Origin: an uncultured Campylobacter sp.
GTDB lineage: Bacteria; Campylobacterota; Campylobacteria; Campylobacterales; Campylobacteraceae
Reading direction: 5' to 3'
DNA length: 64,000 bases
Assembly: GCF_963518785.1 (NCBI RefSeq)
Contig: NZ_CAUQKJ010000002.1
Location: 237,020-301,019, forward strand
In this document: positions 50,019 to 58,917 of the stretch, piece after piece
How positions within the stretch are numbered: the stretch's first letter is position 1
Layout of the letters: each line of letters starts with the position of its first letter
Position numbers and translations under genes: made by a program
Notes under the pieces: generated by a model
What the model was told of the DNA's origin: nothing
Database searches by the model: none
What the model saw: only the letters and a program-made list of their open reading frames with translations

Positions 50019-50582
50019 ATGGAAATTTCATTTTTTACGACGCTTGAGCCTGCTCTAGCGGGTGCTTGGATACCCTCATTTGCGATGGTGCTGATACAGT
50101 TCGCGTATATGTTTATCTACAAAGAGGTCGGCAAGCGCGCCACCGATACCTCGTGGTACACGCTTGCGGACAAGCGAAATGCGATCATAAGCTCGCTGCT
50201 GCAAGTAGCGCTGCTTATTTTATCGGTGTTCGTGCCGCTTAAGACGGGCAGCGCGTGGTTTTGGATCGGAGCGGTGATCTACGTAGCGGCTTTTGCAGGC
50301 TTCATCAAGGCTTTTTACGACTATGCGGCGGCCCCTGCGAGCAAAGCCTCACAAGGCGGTATCTACCGCCTATCGCGCAATCCGATGTATTTCTTTTATT
50401 TCCTCGGCATGGCGGGCGTTTGTATCGCCTCGGCGTCGCTGTGGCTACTCATAGTGATAGTGCCCTTTGCCATATACAACCATCTCGTGGTCCTGGGCGA
50501 GGAGCGCTACTGCGAGCAAACTTATGGACAGGAATATCTAAAGTATAAACGCAAGACGCCGAGATATTTTTTGTTTTTCTAA
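50019..50582 (+). CDS. membrane methyltransferase of the ICMT/PEMT-like family
   Basis: 187 residues with about five membrane helices. The C-terminal half has the signature of isoprenylcysteine carboxyl methyltransferase-like proteins: GIYRLSRNPMYFFYFLGMAG (about 118-137) and EERYCEQTYGQEYLKYKRKTPRYFLFF at the end, which bind S-adenosylmethionine. Bacterial members methylate unknown small molecules or lipids. The ATG follows AAAGGGG. It lies between the intact and broken binding-protein genes; similar placement with iron/heme importers may be meaningful but is not established. Confidence 0.83.
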   Translation: MEISFFTTLEPALAGAWIPSFAMVLIQFAYMFIYKEVGKRATDTSWYTLADKRNAIISSLLQVALLILSVFVPLKTGSAWFWIGAVIYVAAFAGFIKAFYDYAAAPASKASQGGIYRLSRNPMYFFYFLGMAGVCIASASLWLLIVIVPFAIYNHLVVLGEERYCEQTYGQEYLKYKRKTPRYFLFF

Positions 50583-50652
50583 GGGGAGGGTAAAACCTAG
50601 GGCATGCCGCAGCCCTAAACGTTTTATAAAATTTTGGCACTAAGGAGAGAGT

Positions 50653-50883
50653 ATGTTCGTAAAGAAAAATTTGGCTCTCGTCGCCGCTTTGTTTCTAGCG
50701 TTTTGTCTAAACGCCGCCGCGGGCGAGCCGAGGACGGTTAAAGATATGCGCGGAAACGTCGTCGAGCTGCCGGAGAAAGTAAGCAAAGTAGCCTCGCTTT
50801 GCAACGCGAACAACCAAATCATCCTCGTAGGCGGCGCGGAGTTTGGATACATACTGCACGGACTGGGCCTAGACGGCAAATGA
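50653..50883 (+). pseudogene. binding protein gene with large in-frame internal deletion
   Basis: A 76-codon frame with its own ribosome site (AAGGAGAG). Residues 1-24 are a signal peptide and 25-60 match the N-terminal lobe of the intact binding protein at 48.5 kb (RTVKDMRGNVVELPEKVSKVAS against RTIKDMDGAEVKIPAKVERIAA). The last 15 residues (AEFGYILHGLGLDGK) match that protein's extreme C-terminus. About 260 central residues are missing. The junction GGCGCGGA lies where the parent probably had GGCGCGGAT and GACGCGGAG, so a deletion between short direct repeats is likely. The product may still be exported but cannot bind ligand. Confidence 0.8.
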
Positions 50884-51052
50884 CGCACGCTCCCGCTTGC
50901 GGCGAAAATAGCTTCGGCTGAAGTCTGGGCGCATTTAGAGCCGTCTGCACATTTAGCGGAAAAGTGTTTCTTAAAATTTTAAGGGCCGAACGAATGAAAT
51001 TTTACCGGGCTCACGACGGCTCCTTTAAAATTTCAAACGAAATTTTAAAGCA

Positions 51053-51406
51053 AAATTTGAGGGCGAGGTGCTAATCGGCGGCAAAAGCGTGCGTGACTAC
51101 GGCAAACGCGAGCTTGCCTCCCTCGTCGCCTATGTGCCGCAGACGCACGCGCCGTCGTATGACTACAGCGTCTTTGACGTCCCGCTGGTGGGCGCTTTGT
51201 GCAGGACGCCGCTATTTTCCGGCTTTAGCGCGGCAGATAAAAAGCTAGCCGAGCAGACGCTGGAAAAGATGGGTATCGCGCATCTAAAAAATGCGCCCTA
51301 TACGAGGGTTAGCGGCGGCGAGCGCGCTTATACCCGCGAGCTTCTATCCATAGCGGCGAGCAGTTCGCAGAGAAGATATACGCAAGCAACGCGCCGCTTT
51401 TGGTAG
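51053..51406 (+). pseudogene. truncated FecE/BtuD-type ABC ATPase
   Basis: The frame reads as the middle of an iron/cobalamin-type ATPase: FEGEVLIGGKSVRDYGKRELASLVAYVPQ, then SGFSAADKKLAEQTLEKMGIAHLKNAPYTRVSGGER, with the Q-loop Gln and signature LSGGE-like motif. The upstream part with Walker A is missing (repeat DNA abuts at about 51050) and the sequence diverges just after the signature, so Walker B is absent as well. It cannot be a working ATPase. With the deleted binding protein before it, it marks a second, decayed importer. The following DNA to 51470 has an open stretch (EQFAEKIYASNAPLLVAATAYTHL) from yet another gene. Confidence 0.75.
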
Positions 51407-51542
51407 CGGCGACGGCTTACACTCATCTCAGTAGCGCGCGGTCCGCTCTTTTTTACATGCATCCGGTTCTCGTCGCTTGCTTTTTTGCTTTTTTCTGAGG
51501 CCATCGCCCATAGCCCGTTCTCTATTTTTTACGAGACAGCGT

Positions 51543-52910
51543 TTAATTTGCACCGAAATCCGCAGAGCCGAACTGATCGTCCAAAGCGCCGTCATCCTCG
51601 CCCGAAAGTACGCTCATCACGCTGATACGCGATATCAGCAGGCGATCCTCAGCGATGTCCGCGCGATCTGAGCCGATAGTAAGCGACGTAATCGCCGTGC
51701 ACCCGATGACCGCGCGCCCGCCATCCATCGTACGAAGCCCCCAGATATCGTGCAGCACCGCAGGCTTGCCATCCACCTGCCCTACGTAGAGCATCACGTG
51801 GCCGGGCATATACAGCAGGGTTCTATACGCCGCGCCGTTTTTGCCGATGAAGCTAAGCTTTTCATCCGCGCTCATCCCCGCTAGCGAAAAACGCTCGCCG
51901 CGAGCCGATTGCGCCTTAGAATTTCGCGGCAGCCACAGCCCGAAATTCGCCAAAAAGTCTTTCGTCATAAGCGAGCAATCGCGAAGAAATTTATACCCGC
52001 CCCAGCCGTATTTCTGCCCGAGCAGGCTAGCGGCTACGATCTTTGAGTTTTGCTCATCAAGCGGCGCGGGCCAGAGCCTCGCATCATCCGCGCTAACGAA
52101 ATATCTCTTGCCACCAAACTGGGTTAAAATTTCGCCGCCGAATACGCTCCGCACGCCGAGCGTACCGCCAAGATCGCGTTCGCCGCTAAAATCATACGGC
52201 AGGATCGTGCCGGTGCGCGCCCTAAAAAGCTCCGCGCCGCTTCCGTCATAAATGACCGCGCCCTCGCGCAGGATCGTTATAAATTTAGAATTTGCGTAGA
52301 TATCCGCCTGCTGAGGACTGATGCGCTTTATCGCGTCGCTTCTGATCCAGCTCCAGACGCTGTCGTTGCGCACGAACGCCCAGGCGCCGTCTCTGCTGTA
52401 ATGCGACAGCAGCAGCGGATAGCCCATGCTCACGGCGGAATTTGCGGCGTAATCAAACGGCTCGCCCTCCCCCGGCTCGCTCGGATCGCCGAAAATCGGC
52501 AAGTCGCTTGGGATATTTCGCAACAGTGCGTTTTTTACCGTTATAGCGGGCGCGGAGATCAGCCCGAACGCCTCTTCGTTCGCGTTTATACGAATGCTTT
52601 GATAGATCGCATCGTCGTATATCCTGCCTGCGGCGTCAAAATGGCGCCCCTTGGCGTAATTAAGCCCCCAAAACGTATCGATTTCTGCTTTAAGCGGCGC
52701 ATCGTCAAACCAAATTTTAAAATAGCGGCTCTTAAACGCTTTCCCGCTTATGTTTTGCACCGACGCAGGAGCCGGCAGCCGCTCGCTGTTTTGAGCGTAT
52801 TCGAGATCCAAAATAGCGGGATTTTCCGGGATAAACTTGCGCGGGCCGACGGTTTCGCCGCAACCTACAAGGATTAAAGCCGCGAAGATGAGAGATGCTA
52901 ATCGTTTCAA
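51543..52910 (-). CDS. lipoprotein with SH3-like domains and NlpC/P60 (C40) peptidase domain
   Basis: 455 residues. Lipobox LVGC (Cys17), then an N-terminal part (about 30-135), SH3b-like segments (about 150-280) with the WAFVRNDSVWSWIRSD pattern, and a C-terminal NlpC/P60 domain (about 285-400) with Cys312 in FLRDCSLMTKDFL, His371 in MPGHVMLYVG and His387 in LHDIWG as catalytic triad. Such enzymes cleave D-Glu-diaminopimelate bonds in peptidoglycan peptides. In Campylobacterota related proteins trim muropeptides in cell-shape control. The start at 52910 (CAAAATG-poor site) is set by the signal peptide. Divergent from the helicase gene by 56 bp. Confidence 0.87.
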   Translation of the reverse strand: MKRLASLIFAALILVGCGETVGPRKFIPENPAILDLEYAQNSERLPAPASVQNISGKAFKSRYFKIWFDDAPLKAEIDTFWGLNYAKGRHFDAAGRIYDDAIYQSIRINANEEAFGLISAPAITVKNALLRNIPSDLPIFGDPSEPGEGEPFDYAANSAVSMGYPLLLSHYSRDGAWAFVRNDSVWSWIRSDAIKRISPQQADIYANSKFITILREGAVIYDGSGAELFRARTGTILPYDFSGERDLGGTLGVRSVFGGEILTQFGGKRYFVSADDARLWPAPLDEQNSKIVAASLLGQKYGWGGYKFLRDCSLMTKDFLANFGLWLPRNSKAQSARGERFSLAGMSADEKLSFIGKNGAAYRTLLYMPGHVMLYVGQVDGKPAVLHDIWGLRTMDGGRAVIGCTAITSLTIGSDRADIAEDRLLISRISVMSVLSGEDDGALDDQFGSADFGAN

Positions 52911-52966
52911 ACAAAATGCCTTTTAAAAAATTTTGGCTATAATTTTGCCAAAAAATAGGAAAAAAC

Positions 52967-54304
52967 TTGATAAATTTCATCATCCAAAAGCTAAAAGATC
53001 GCAATATTTTCATCACGGGCGGCGCAGGCGTGGGCAAAAGCTACGTAATAAAAGAGCTCATCGAAGATTACCGCGCTCGCGGCAAGCTCGCCATCGTACT
53101 CGGCAGCACCGGCATCAGCGCCGTAGAGATCGGCGGCGTGACCGTGCATAGCTTCTTCCGCTTCGGCATTTGCAAAAACCACGAGGAGTTAAAAAGCTTC
53201 GATCGCAAACAAAGCGGCAAACTAAGCGAGCTGCGAAAAATTTTAGCCCTCGCCGATCTCATCGTGATTGATGAAATTTCGATGATCGGCGCCGAGCTTT
53301 TCGAGATGATCTATCTTAGAATTTCAAATTCTAAATTTAACGGGCGGCTGCTCGTTACGGGCGATTTTTATCAGCTTCCGCCGGTGCGCAAGGATGGCGA
53401 GAGCGCGCCGCGTGCGAGCCTATTTAGCGACTCGGATTACGCCTTCGGCTCCTACGCGTGGAGACAGTGCGAGTTTTTTTACGTCGAGATGGTAGGCTCC
53501 AAGCGCACCGCAGATGCGGCGCTATACCGCCTGCTTTGCGAGCTGCGGCTCGGTACCCCAAGCGAGCAGACGGCGGAGCTGATGCAATCTTTGATCATCG
53601 ATGCCGCGCGAGCTGAGCCGAACGCCACGATAATCTCGGGCAGAAACGCCGAAGTGGATGCGATAAATAGCGCCAGACTTGCCGAGCTTAATGCGCCGCA
53701 AAGCAACTTTGAGGGCGTTTATGAAGCGCTGCAAAGCGGAGTGAGCGAGCAAAAAATTCAAAAATGGATCGCCTCGCTAAATACGCCGCAAAGTCTGACG
53801 CTAAAAGAGGGCGCAAAGGTGCTGTTTACCGCAAACAAAAGCGGCGAGTTTTTTAACGGCGAGCAAGGCGTCGTCGAAAAGATCGAAAAAAGTTCCGGCG
53901 GCGAGATCGAAAGCGTGGTCGTAAAAAAGCCCTCGGGTATACTAAGCCGCGTGGGGCTACAAACATACGAACTAAGCGAAATCGCCGCAAGTGGCGCGGA
54001 TGCCGAGCAGATCGTGCTGGCGCGGTATTATCAGTTCCCGCTCAAGCTCGCATACGCCATCACGATCCACAAATCCCAAGGCATGAGCATCCCGCAGCTC
54101 ATCTGCGACATCGACAGGATCTTTGCCAAGGGGCAGCTATACGTGGCGCTTTCGCGTGCGACGAGTCTTGCGGGGCTCGGGGTAATATATACGCGCGTAG
54201 AGCCCTTGCTGCGGTATTTGCAACGCAACGCAAGCGCGGATGAAGCCGTGGTGAAATTTTATCAAGAGAATGAATTTTATAAAATTTCGGATCAAAAAAT
54301 TTAA
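52967..54304 (+). CDS. Pif1/RecD-like AAA ATPase (helicase family)
   Basis: 445 residues. Superfamily 1 helicase-like motifs: Walker A GGAGVGKSY (about 18-26), Walker B LIVIDEISMIG (about 95-105), motif III VTGDFYQLPPV (about 131-141), and C-terminal AYAITIHKSQGMSIPQLI and GQLYVALSRATSLAGL, as in Pif1 and TraA/RecD2-type proteins. These use ATP to unwind DNA, often G-quadruplexes or forks. The start codon is TTG at 52967, with TAGGA upstream. It may be the only gene on its transcript, since the DUF3137 gene follows after 8 bp; the two may be coupled. Campylobacter homologues exist without known function. Confidence 0.88.
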   Translation: MINFIIQKLKDRNIFITGGAGVGKSYVIKELIEDYRARGKLAIVLGSTGISAVEIGGVTVHSFFRFGICKNHEELKSFDRKQSGKLSELRKILALADLIVIDEISMIGAELFEMIYLRISNSKFNGRLLVTGDFYQLPPVRKDGESAPRASLFSDSDYAFGSYAWRQCEFFYVEMVGSKRTADAALYRLLCELRLGTPSEQTAELMQSLIIDAARAEPNATIISGRNAEVDAINSARLAELNAPQSNFEGVYEALQSGVSEQKIQKWIASLNTPQSLTLKEGAKVLFTANKSGEFFNGEQGVVEKIEKSSGGEIESVVVKKPSGILSRVGLQTYELSEIAASGADAEQIVLARYYQFPLKLAYAITIHKSQGMSIPQLICDIDRIFAKGQLYVALSRATSLAGLGVIYTRVEPLLRYLQRNASADEAVVKFYQENEFYKISDQKI

Positions 54305-54312
54305 GGAAACGT

Positions 54313-55279
54313 ATGCAACTAGACAGGGCGATAGCGCTAAGTAGAGCCAAACAAAAAAAAGTGTATTTGCAAGGTAGTGATGATCTATGCCAAGATAGCA
54401 TTTTTGTATCTGTTCCCATTTATCGTGATGTTTGCGATCGATGCGGTATTTAAAACAGACGATGATACGGATTACAAGATGATCGAAGTCTATCTTATCT
54501 ACGCGGTGCTTTTGATTATTTATGTTGCTTGCATTTACGACGGCATTGCAGACGCCGCTTATGAATATAAACTATTTTACAAAAAAGTTTTGGTGCGCAC
54601 GGCGATCTCGCAGGCGTATCCGCAGCTTACTTATTCGCCAGGACGTGGCATAAGCGCGAAGGAATTCAGGCGAGAGGGAATCTTTGCAAACTCCGATTTT
54701 ATCAGCGAAGATGAGATAAAAGGCGAATGGGATGGGGTAAAATTTAGCCTTAGCGAGGCGATTAGAATCAAAAAGAACTACGATCTGGGCATAGACAATA
54801 CCTATGTGAAGCTAGCTTCGCTTGCAATGAGCTTATATGATGCATATATGGATTTTAGCGGCAGCGTGCTGATATGCGAATTCGGCAAGAGATTTTACGC
54901 CAAAACCATCTTGGCGAGCCGCGAGCTAAATACAAAAATTTTAGGCGAGAAGGAGCTAATGGACAATGTCATTTTTAATAGCGAATTTCGCGTGTTTACT
55001 GATGACAAGGTCGAAGCTCGATATCTATTGACGCCCGCGCTGATGGAGCGACTAAACGAGCTAAAGCGATGCTACTATAAATTTAGCATAAGTGCGGCGT
55101 TTATGGATAATAAATTTTACCTATTTCTAAACGGCGCGCCGAACCGCTTTGAAACAGAGCTATTTAGCATATCTCCGACAACCGGAACGGCGTATGCTCA
55201 TCAATACGAACTGGCTGAAATTTTAGAATTAGTAAGCGAGCTGGGTCACATAACCGGGGAGCTAGAAAGCAAAATTTAA
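54313..55279 (+). pseudogene. DUF3137 family protein gene with a frameshift at an A8 tract
   Basis: Body of a DUF3137 protein: two N-terminal membrane helices (AKIAFLYLFPFIVMFAI and YLIYAVLLIIYVACIY), then a soluble domain with GVKFSLSEAIRI and KKRFY-like motifs. The best ribosome site (AAGGAA) is before ATG 54313, which reads MQLDRAIALSRAKQKK and then runs out of frame at A8 (54353-54360). One base fewer would continue as KKCICKVVMIYAKIA into the main frame. Without that, translation must start at GTG 54377 or ATG 54380, which has only a weak AAGG. It could be a phase-variable gene caught off, a pseudogene, an alternative-start gene or a sequence error. The domain's function is unknown. Confidence 0.6.
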
Positions 55280-55281
55280 TC

Positions 55282-55310
55282 AGCCCGCATAAGTTTGAAT
55301 TTAACGGGCT
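55282..55310. terminator. short inverted repeat between convergent genes
   Basis: AGCCCG (55282-55287) and CGGGCT (55305-55310) flank 17 bases in the 47-bp gap between the convergent DUF3137 and aminotransferase genes, with AT-rich sequence on both sides. A plausible bidirectional terminator, but the stem is short. Confidence 0.35.
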
Positions 55311-55326
55311 AAATTCGACCGCCCTA

Positions 55327-56205
55327 TTACAGTCCCGCTTCGGCTCTTAGCCGCGCAGCGTACATCTCGCGCAGGCGCGGTACGTATTTGCCGACCGTAC
55401 CGCCGCCGACCTGCCTGCCGTCTGCTTTTACGATCGGCAGCACCATCAGCGTCGCCGCGCTGATAAAGGCTTCATCGGCTTCATAAACCTCGCTCATTCC
55501 AAACGCCCGCTGCTGCACGCTAAGTCCCGCCTGCTCGGCAAGGCCCAGGATCACCTTGCGGCGGATGCCCGGCAGTATGTCGTTTGAAAGCGGTCGCGTG
55601 ATCAGAACGTCATCTTTGATGATAAACGCGCTGGAGCTCGAACACTCAGTAACTAGCCCGTCCTCGATCAAAAAGCACTCATAAGCGCCCGCCTTGTGGG
55701 CCTCGTGCTTTAAGATGCACTGAGCTAAAAGAGAGATCGATTTTATATCGCGCCTGTGCCAGCGGATCTCGGGCAGGCTTACGATCTCGATACCCTCTTT
55801 TGCGAGCGGGTTGTCAAAAATTTGCGTATGATAGACAAAGGCAAAGACGCTGGGCTCTATGCCGCGGACGTAGTCAAAATCCCGCATCGCCGCGCCTCTT
55901 GTGATCTGAGTATAGAAAGCGCCCTCGCTCACGCCGCCCTGCGCGATGAGCTCATATAAAATTTCCTCATATTTTTCGCGAGAATATGGAATTTTTAGCT
56001 CGATCTGCGCGGCGCTGCGCTCAAAGCGCTCCCAAAAATCCGCTCTGTCGCAAATTTTAGAATTTACCACGGGCGCTACTTCATAGATGCCGTCTCCGAG
56101 CACGAAACCGCGATCAAAAGGGCTTATCGCCGCATCCCTCGCCGCGCAAAATTTGCCGTTAATATAGACTATCTCGTCGCCGCTCATTCCGCTGATTTCA
56201 AACAT
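55327..56205 (-). CDS. dat: D-amino-acid (D-alanine) aminotransferase
   Basis: Class IV (fold type IV) PLP aminotransferase of 292 residues that interconverts D-alanine and D-glutamate with their oxo-acids. Lys155 in RRDIKSISLL is the Schiff-base lysine, and the flanking RDIK-S/T-x-x-LL is more like D-alanine than branched-chain aminotransferases. VYINGKFCAARDAAISPFDRGFVLGDGIYE at the start and TECSSSSAFIIKDDVLITRPLSNDILPGIRR at the cofactor-phosphate loop support the fold. The ATG follows AAGGAG. D-glutamate for peptidoglycan could come from here, which would supplement or replace MurI. Which substrate is used needs assay; branched-chain activity cannot be excluded. Confidence 0.85.
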   Translation of the reverse strand: MFEISGMSGDEIVYINGKFCAARDAAISPFDRGFVLGDGIYEVAPVVNSKICDRADFWERFERSAAQIELKIPYSREKYEEILYELIAQGGVSEGAFYTQITRGAAMRDFDYVRGIEPSVFAFVYHTQIFDNPLAKEGIEIVSLPEIRWHRRDIKSISLLAQCILKHEAHKAGAYECFLIEDGLVTECSSSSAFIIKDDVLITRPLSNDILPGIRRKVILGLAEQAGLSVQQRAFGMSEVYEADEAFISAATLMVLPIVKADGRQVGGGTVGKYVPRLREMYAARLRAEAGL

Positions 56206-56288
56206 AATCTCTCCTTGAAATTTCGCACCATTTTATCTTATAACAATTTAATTTAAGATATAATGCCGCAAAAATCGAAGGAACTCCG

Positions 56289-56792
56289 ATGGATAAATCA
56301 AATTTTAAAGATAGGCTTTTAGAAATTATGTTTCATGTCTCGCATAAACCCGTGCTTTTCCGTGATCTGCTCGAAGCCAACGCCGAGTTTAACGACGGGA
56401 TGCTCGTCGATCCTTCGAAGCTAAATTTTAAATTTAACTACGGCAAATCCTACGTGATCTTCGCCTGCTTCGCATTTGTCTGCGTAATGTTTTTGATAAC
56501 GCTGACGCACGCGATGTTTGAAAAGATCGACTTTCATTTCTCCATTTTATTTACGATCATAGCGACGTCGGCGGTTTTTATCGGCTTTGATTGCTTCAAA
56601 GCGTGGGCTAGAAAAAAGCTTACTCACGAGCTAATCAAACGCGCTTGGGCGAACCATTTCCTCTACTTCCCCTACGAAAAATACAGCCATATAGTCGAAA
56701 ACATCTACAACGAAGCGCTCAAAAATGACGTGCCTAGACGAGAGCTAGAACAATACGTGCTAAGCAAAATCGTAGAAGTTGGCGAAAAATAG
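56289..56792 (+). CDS. hypothetical membrane protein, 167 aa
   Basis: Not recognised. The N-terminal 55 residues are soluble (KDRLLEIMFHVSHKPVLFRDLLEAN), two membrane helices follow (SYVIFACFAFVCVMFLITL at about 54-72 and FSILFTIIATSAVFIGF at about 83-100), and a C-terminal cytoplasmic part of about 65 residues contains conserved-looking aromatic residues (HFLYFPYEKYSHIVENIY). The ATG is preceded by GAAGGAA. It is divergent from the aminotransferase gene, with 83 bp between the starts. Charge distribution predicts both ends in the cytoplasm. Function unknown. Confidence 0.68.
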   Translation: MDKSNFKDRLLEIMFHVSHKPVLFRDLLEANAEFNDGMLVDPSKLNFKFNYGKSYVIFACFAFVCVMFLITLTHAMFEKIDFHFSILFTIIATSAVFIGFDCFKAWARKKLTHELIKRAWANHFLYFPYEKYSHIVENIYNEALKNDVPRRELEQYVLSKIVEVGEK

Positions 56793-57205
56793 TTTTAAAA
56801 TACCATAAAATTCTATAACGCAAAAAAACATTACGATCCAAGCAAATTTTAAAATTTTATTGCGAAATATGCGTCACGTAGGCAAGACGTAAAATTCCAG
56901 CTCGAAAAGCAAGCAGGTACGATGGATGAATTCCAAATTAAAATTCTATGGCGATACCGCAAAAACTGCGCCGTAAATTACGATAGATAAATTTTAATTA
57001 AAGTCTATACTTTCCCTGCGCCACATTTCGCTACAGCGAAATTTCACTTCATAAAATTTATCTATCGTTTCTTAAATTTTAATCTTGCCCACTTACTACC
57101 GATTTAGCAATCCGTATTATGTAATTGAAGTTATGTTTAACTATTTTAGGGTAAAATCACGCAATATCTAAGAGATAATATTAAAATTTAAGAAAAGGAT
57201 AGTTT
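56793..57205. other. AT-rich spacer upstream of tandem binding-protein genes
   Basis: About 410 bp with AAATTT, AAATTTTA and GCGAAATATG-like repeats and no gene. A TAAAAT at 57152-57157 preceded by GGG is a possible -10 for the first binding-protein gene, and the AAAAGGAT ribosome site is just before 57206. Confidence 0.4.
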
Positions 57206-58015
57206 ATGAAGCTACTTTTTTGCATTATTTTTGCACTTTGCAGCAATCTTTTTGCGGGCAGTTTGGAGCAGATCAGATCTGCCGGAGTCGTTAAAATCGG
57301 TGTTCGTGATGGTAGGCCACCTTTTAGTGATGAAAAAAGTGGTAATTTCGAAGGCTTTGAAATCAACCTTGCAGATGCTATAGCTAAGAGCATATTCGGG
57401 GATAAGCGCGGTAGAGTCGAGTTCGTCCCTTTAAATGCCAGCGATAGGATCTCTGCATTACAAAACGATAAGGTAGATCTTGCAGTCGCGACCATCACGA
57501 TAACGCAAGATAGAAAAAGGCAAATCGACTTTTCTTATCCATATTTTTCAATGAGTTTGGGAGTTTTGACACGTAAAAGCGACGGCATCAAAAGTATAGA
57601 CGATCTTTCAAACAAAAAGGTCCTAGTAGAGGGTAGTGGGACTACGGCAGAAAATTTTTTGTATAAAAATAAAATCCACAATCTAATCCATTGCTCCATT
57701 ACTACCGAATGCTACGATATGCTTAAGCAAGGCAAAGCCGATGCTTACGTTAACGATAATCTCATCGTGCTAGCTTATTCCATTATCGATGACAACTTAG
57801 AAGTAGCAATCCAAAATCTAGGTAATCCGGAATTCTTAGGCATCGGGGTGCGCAAAGGTAATACCGAACTGCTTGATCTGATAAATAAAGAGCTTGTTAC
57901 ACTTAGCAAGCAGGGCTTTTTCGAACGTTCTTACGATGAAACTTTCAAGCCATTTTATCAAGGCGCTGCAGATAAAAAATATTTCTTACTAGATGGGCTC
58001 TATGCCATATTTTAG
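57206..58015 (+). CDS. amino-acid-binding protein of PEB1/CjaA type (copy 1 of 3)
   Basis: Periplasmic solute-binding protein, family 3 (SBP_bac_3), 269 residues. Signal peptide MKLLFCIIFALCSNLFAG (1-18); the family start LEQIRSAGVVKIGVRDGRPPFS, FEGFEINLADAIAKSIFG, VDLAVATITITQDRKRQIDFSYPYF (ligand-binding loop with Arg) and SDGIKSIDDLSNKKVLVEGSGTT are clear. Ligands of relatives are Asp/Glu (PEB1), Cys (CjaA) or Gln. It shares with copies 2 and 3 a C-terminal extension FKPFYQGAADKKYFLLDGLY of about 20 residues not found in PEB1. Unusually, no permease or ATPase gene is adjacent. Confidence 0.88.
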   Translation: MKLLFCIIFALCSNLFAGSLEQIRSAGVVKIGVRDGRPPFSDEKSGNFEGFEINLADAIAKSIFGDKRGRVEFVPLNASDRISALQNDKVDLAVATITITQDRKRQIDFSYPYFSMSLGVLTRKSDGIKSIDDLSNKKVLVEGSGTTAENFLYKNKIHNLIHCSITTECYDMLKQGKADAYVNDNLIVLAYSIIDDNLEVAIQNLGNPEFLGIGVRKGNTELLDLINKELVTLSKQGFFERSYDETFKPFYQGAADKKYFLLDGLYAIF

Positions 58016-58110
58016 GACGGAATTTAGCTGTGATTTTATCTAATAACTTCGGCTAAAACGTCATTTATGATAAGCGGATAATATGCGAAATCCAATTTTA
58101 AAGACATAGA

Positions 58111-58917
58111 ATGAAACTACTTTTTATAGCGGCTCTATTTTGTGCGGCGCTTTTTGCAGATAGCCTAGATCAAATCAGACAAAACGGCGTCATTCGCATC
58201 GGAGTGCGCGACGCTCATCCGCCGCTTTGCGAGTCTAACGGCGGCAAATTTGAAGGATTTGAGATCGATCTTGCAAACGCTATTGCTAAAGAAATTTTCG
58301 GCAAAAAAGAGGGCAAAATCGAGTTCATCCCACTAAGCGTAAATGATAGAATTCCATTTTTAGAGGCAAATAAGCTTGATTTAGTTATCGGTCTATTTAG
58401 CATCACCAACGAACGAAAAAGAAAAATCGATTTCTCCCTCCCCTACCTCTCCGTAAATTTGGGCATATTAACGCGCAAAGCCGACGCTTTTACCGATATC
58501 GCTCAGCTTCATGATAAAAAGATCGTATTCGAAGGCGACGCGACGGTAGCAGAGAAATTTTTCAAAACCAAAGGATTTAAAAATTTAGGCCATTGCGCTT
58601 CGGCTAAGGAATGCTACGAAATGATTCGAAATGGCGATGCGGACGGCTATATAAACGACAATCTCATAGTGCTTGCATATTCCGTCATCGATGATACTTT
58701 GGAAGTGCCGTTTAAAAACCTAGGCCCTAGCGACTTTATCGGCATCGGCGTGCAGAAAGACAACAAAGAACTACTTGATTTCGTCAATGCAGAGCTCATC
58801 AAGCTAAGCAAAGAGGGCTTTTTCAAAAAAGCCTACGAGCAGAGCTTTGATCCATTTTATCGCGGTACGGCAGATAAGAAGTATTTTCTGCTAGATGGAA
58901 TTTATAATATGCTCTAA
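58111..58917 (+). CDS. amino-acid-binding protein of PEB1/CjaA type (copy 2 of 3)
   Basis: Second paralogue, 268 residues, 95 bp downstream of copy 1. Signal peptide MKLLFIAALFCAALFA (1-16). Family segments LDQIRQNGVIRIGVRDAHPPLCE, FEGFEIDLANAIAKEIFG, LDLVIGLFSITNERKRKIDFSLPYL and HDKKIVFEGDATVAEKF. At the strand that faces the ligand (VIGLFSITNERKRKIDF against VATITITQDRKRQIDF in copy 1) Ile-Gly-Leu-Phe-Ser replaces Ala-Thr-Ile-Thr, so ligand preference may differ. It has a Cys in the N-terminal ligand loop (HPPLCES). Upstream there is no strong ribosome site, so it may be coupled to or read from the copy 1 transcript. Confidence 0.88.
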   Translation: MKLLFIAALFCAALFADSLDQIRQNGVIRIGVRDAHPPLCESNGGKFEGFEIDLANAIAKEIFGKKEGKIEFIPLSVNDRIPFLEANKLDLVIGLFSITNERKRKIDFSLPYLSVNLGILTRKADAFTDIAQLHDKKIVFEGDATVAEKFFKTKGFKNLGHCASAKECYEMIRNGDADGYINDNLIVLAYSVIDDTLEVPFKNLGPSDFIGIGVQKDNKELLDFVNAELIKLSKEGFFKKAYEQSFDPFYRGTADKKYFLLDGIYNML

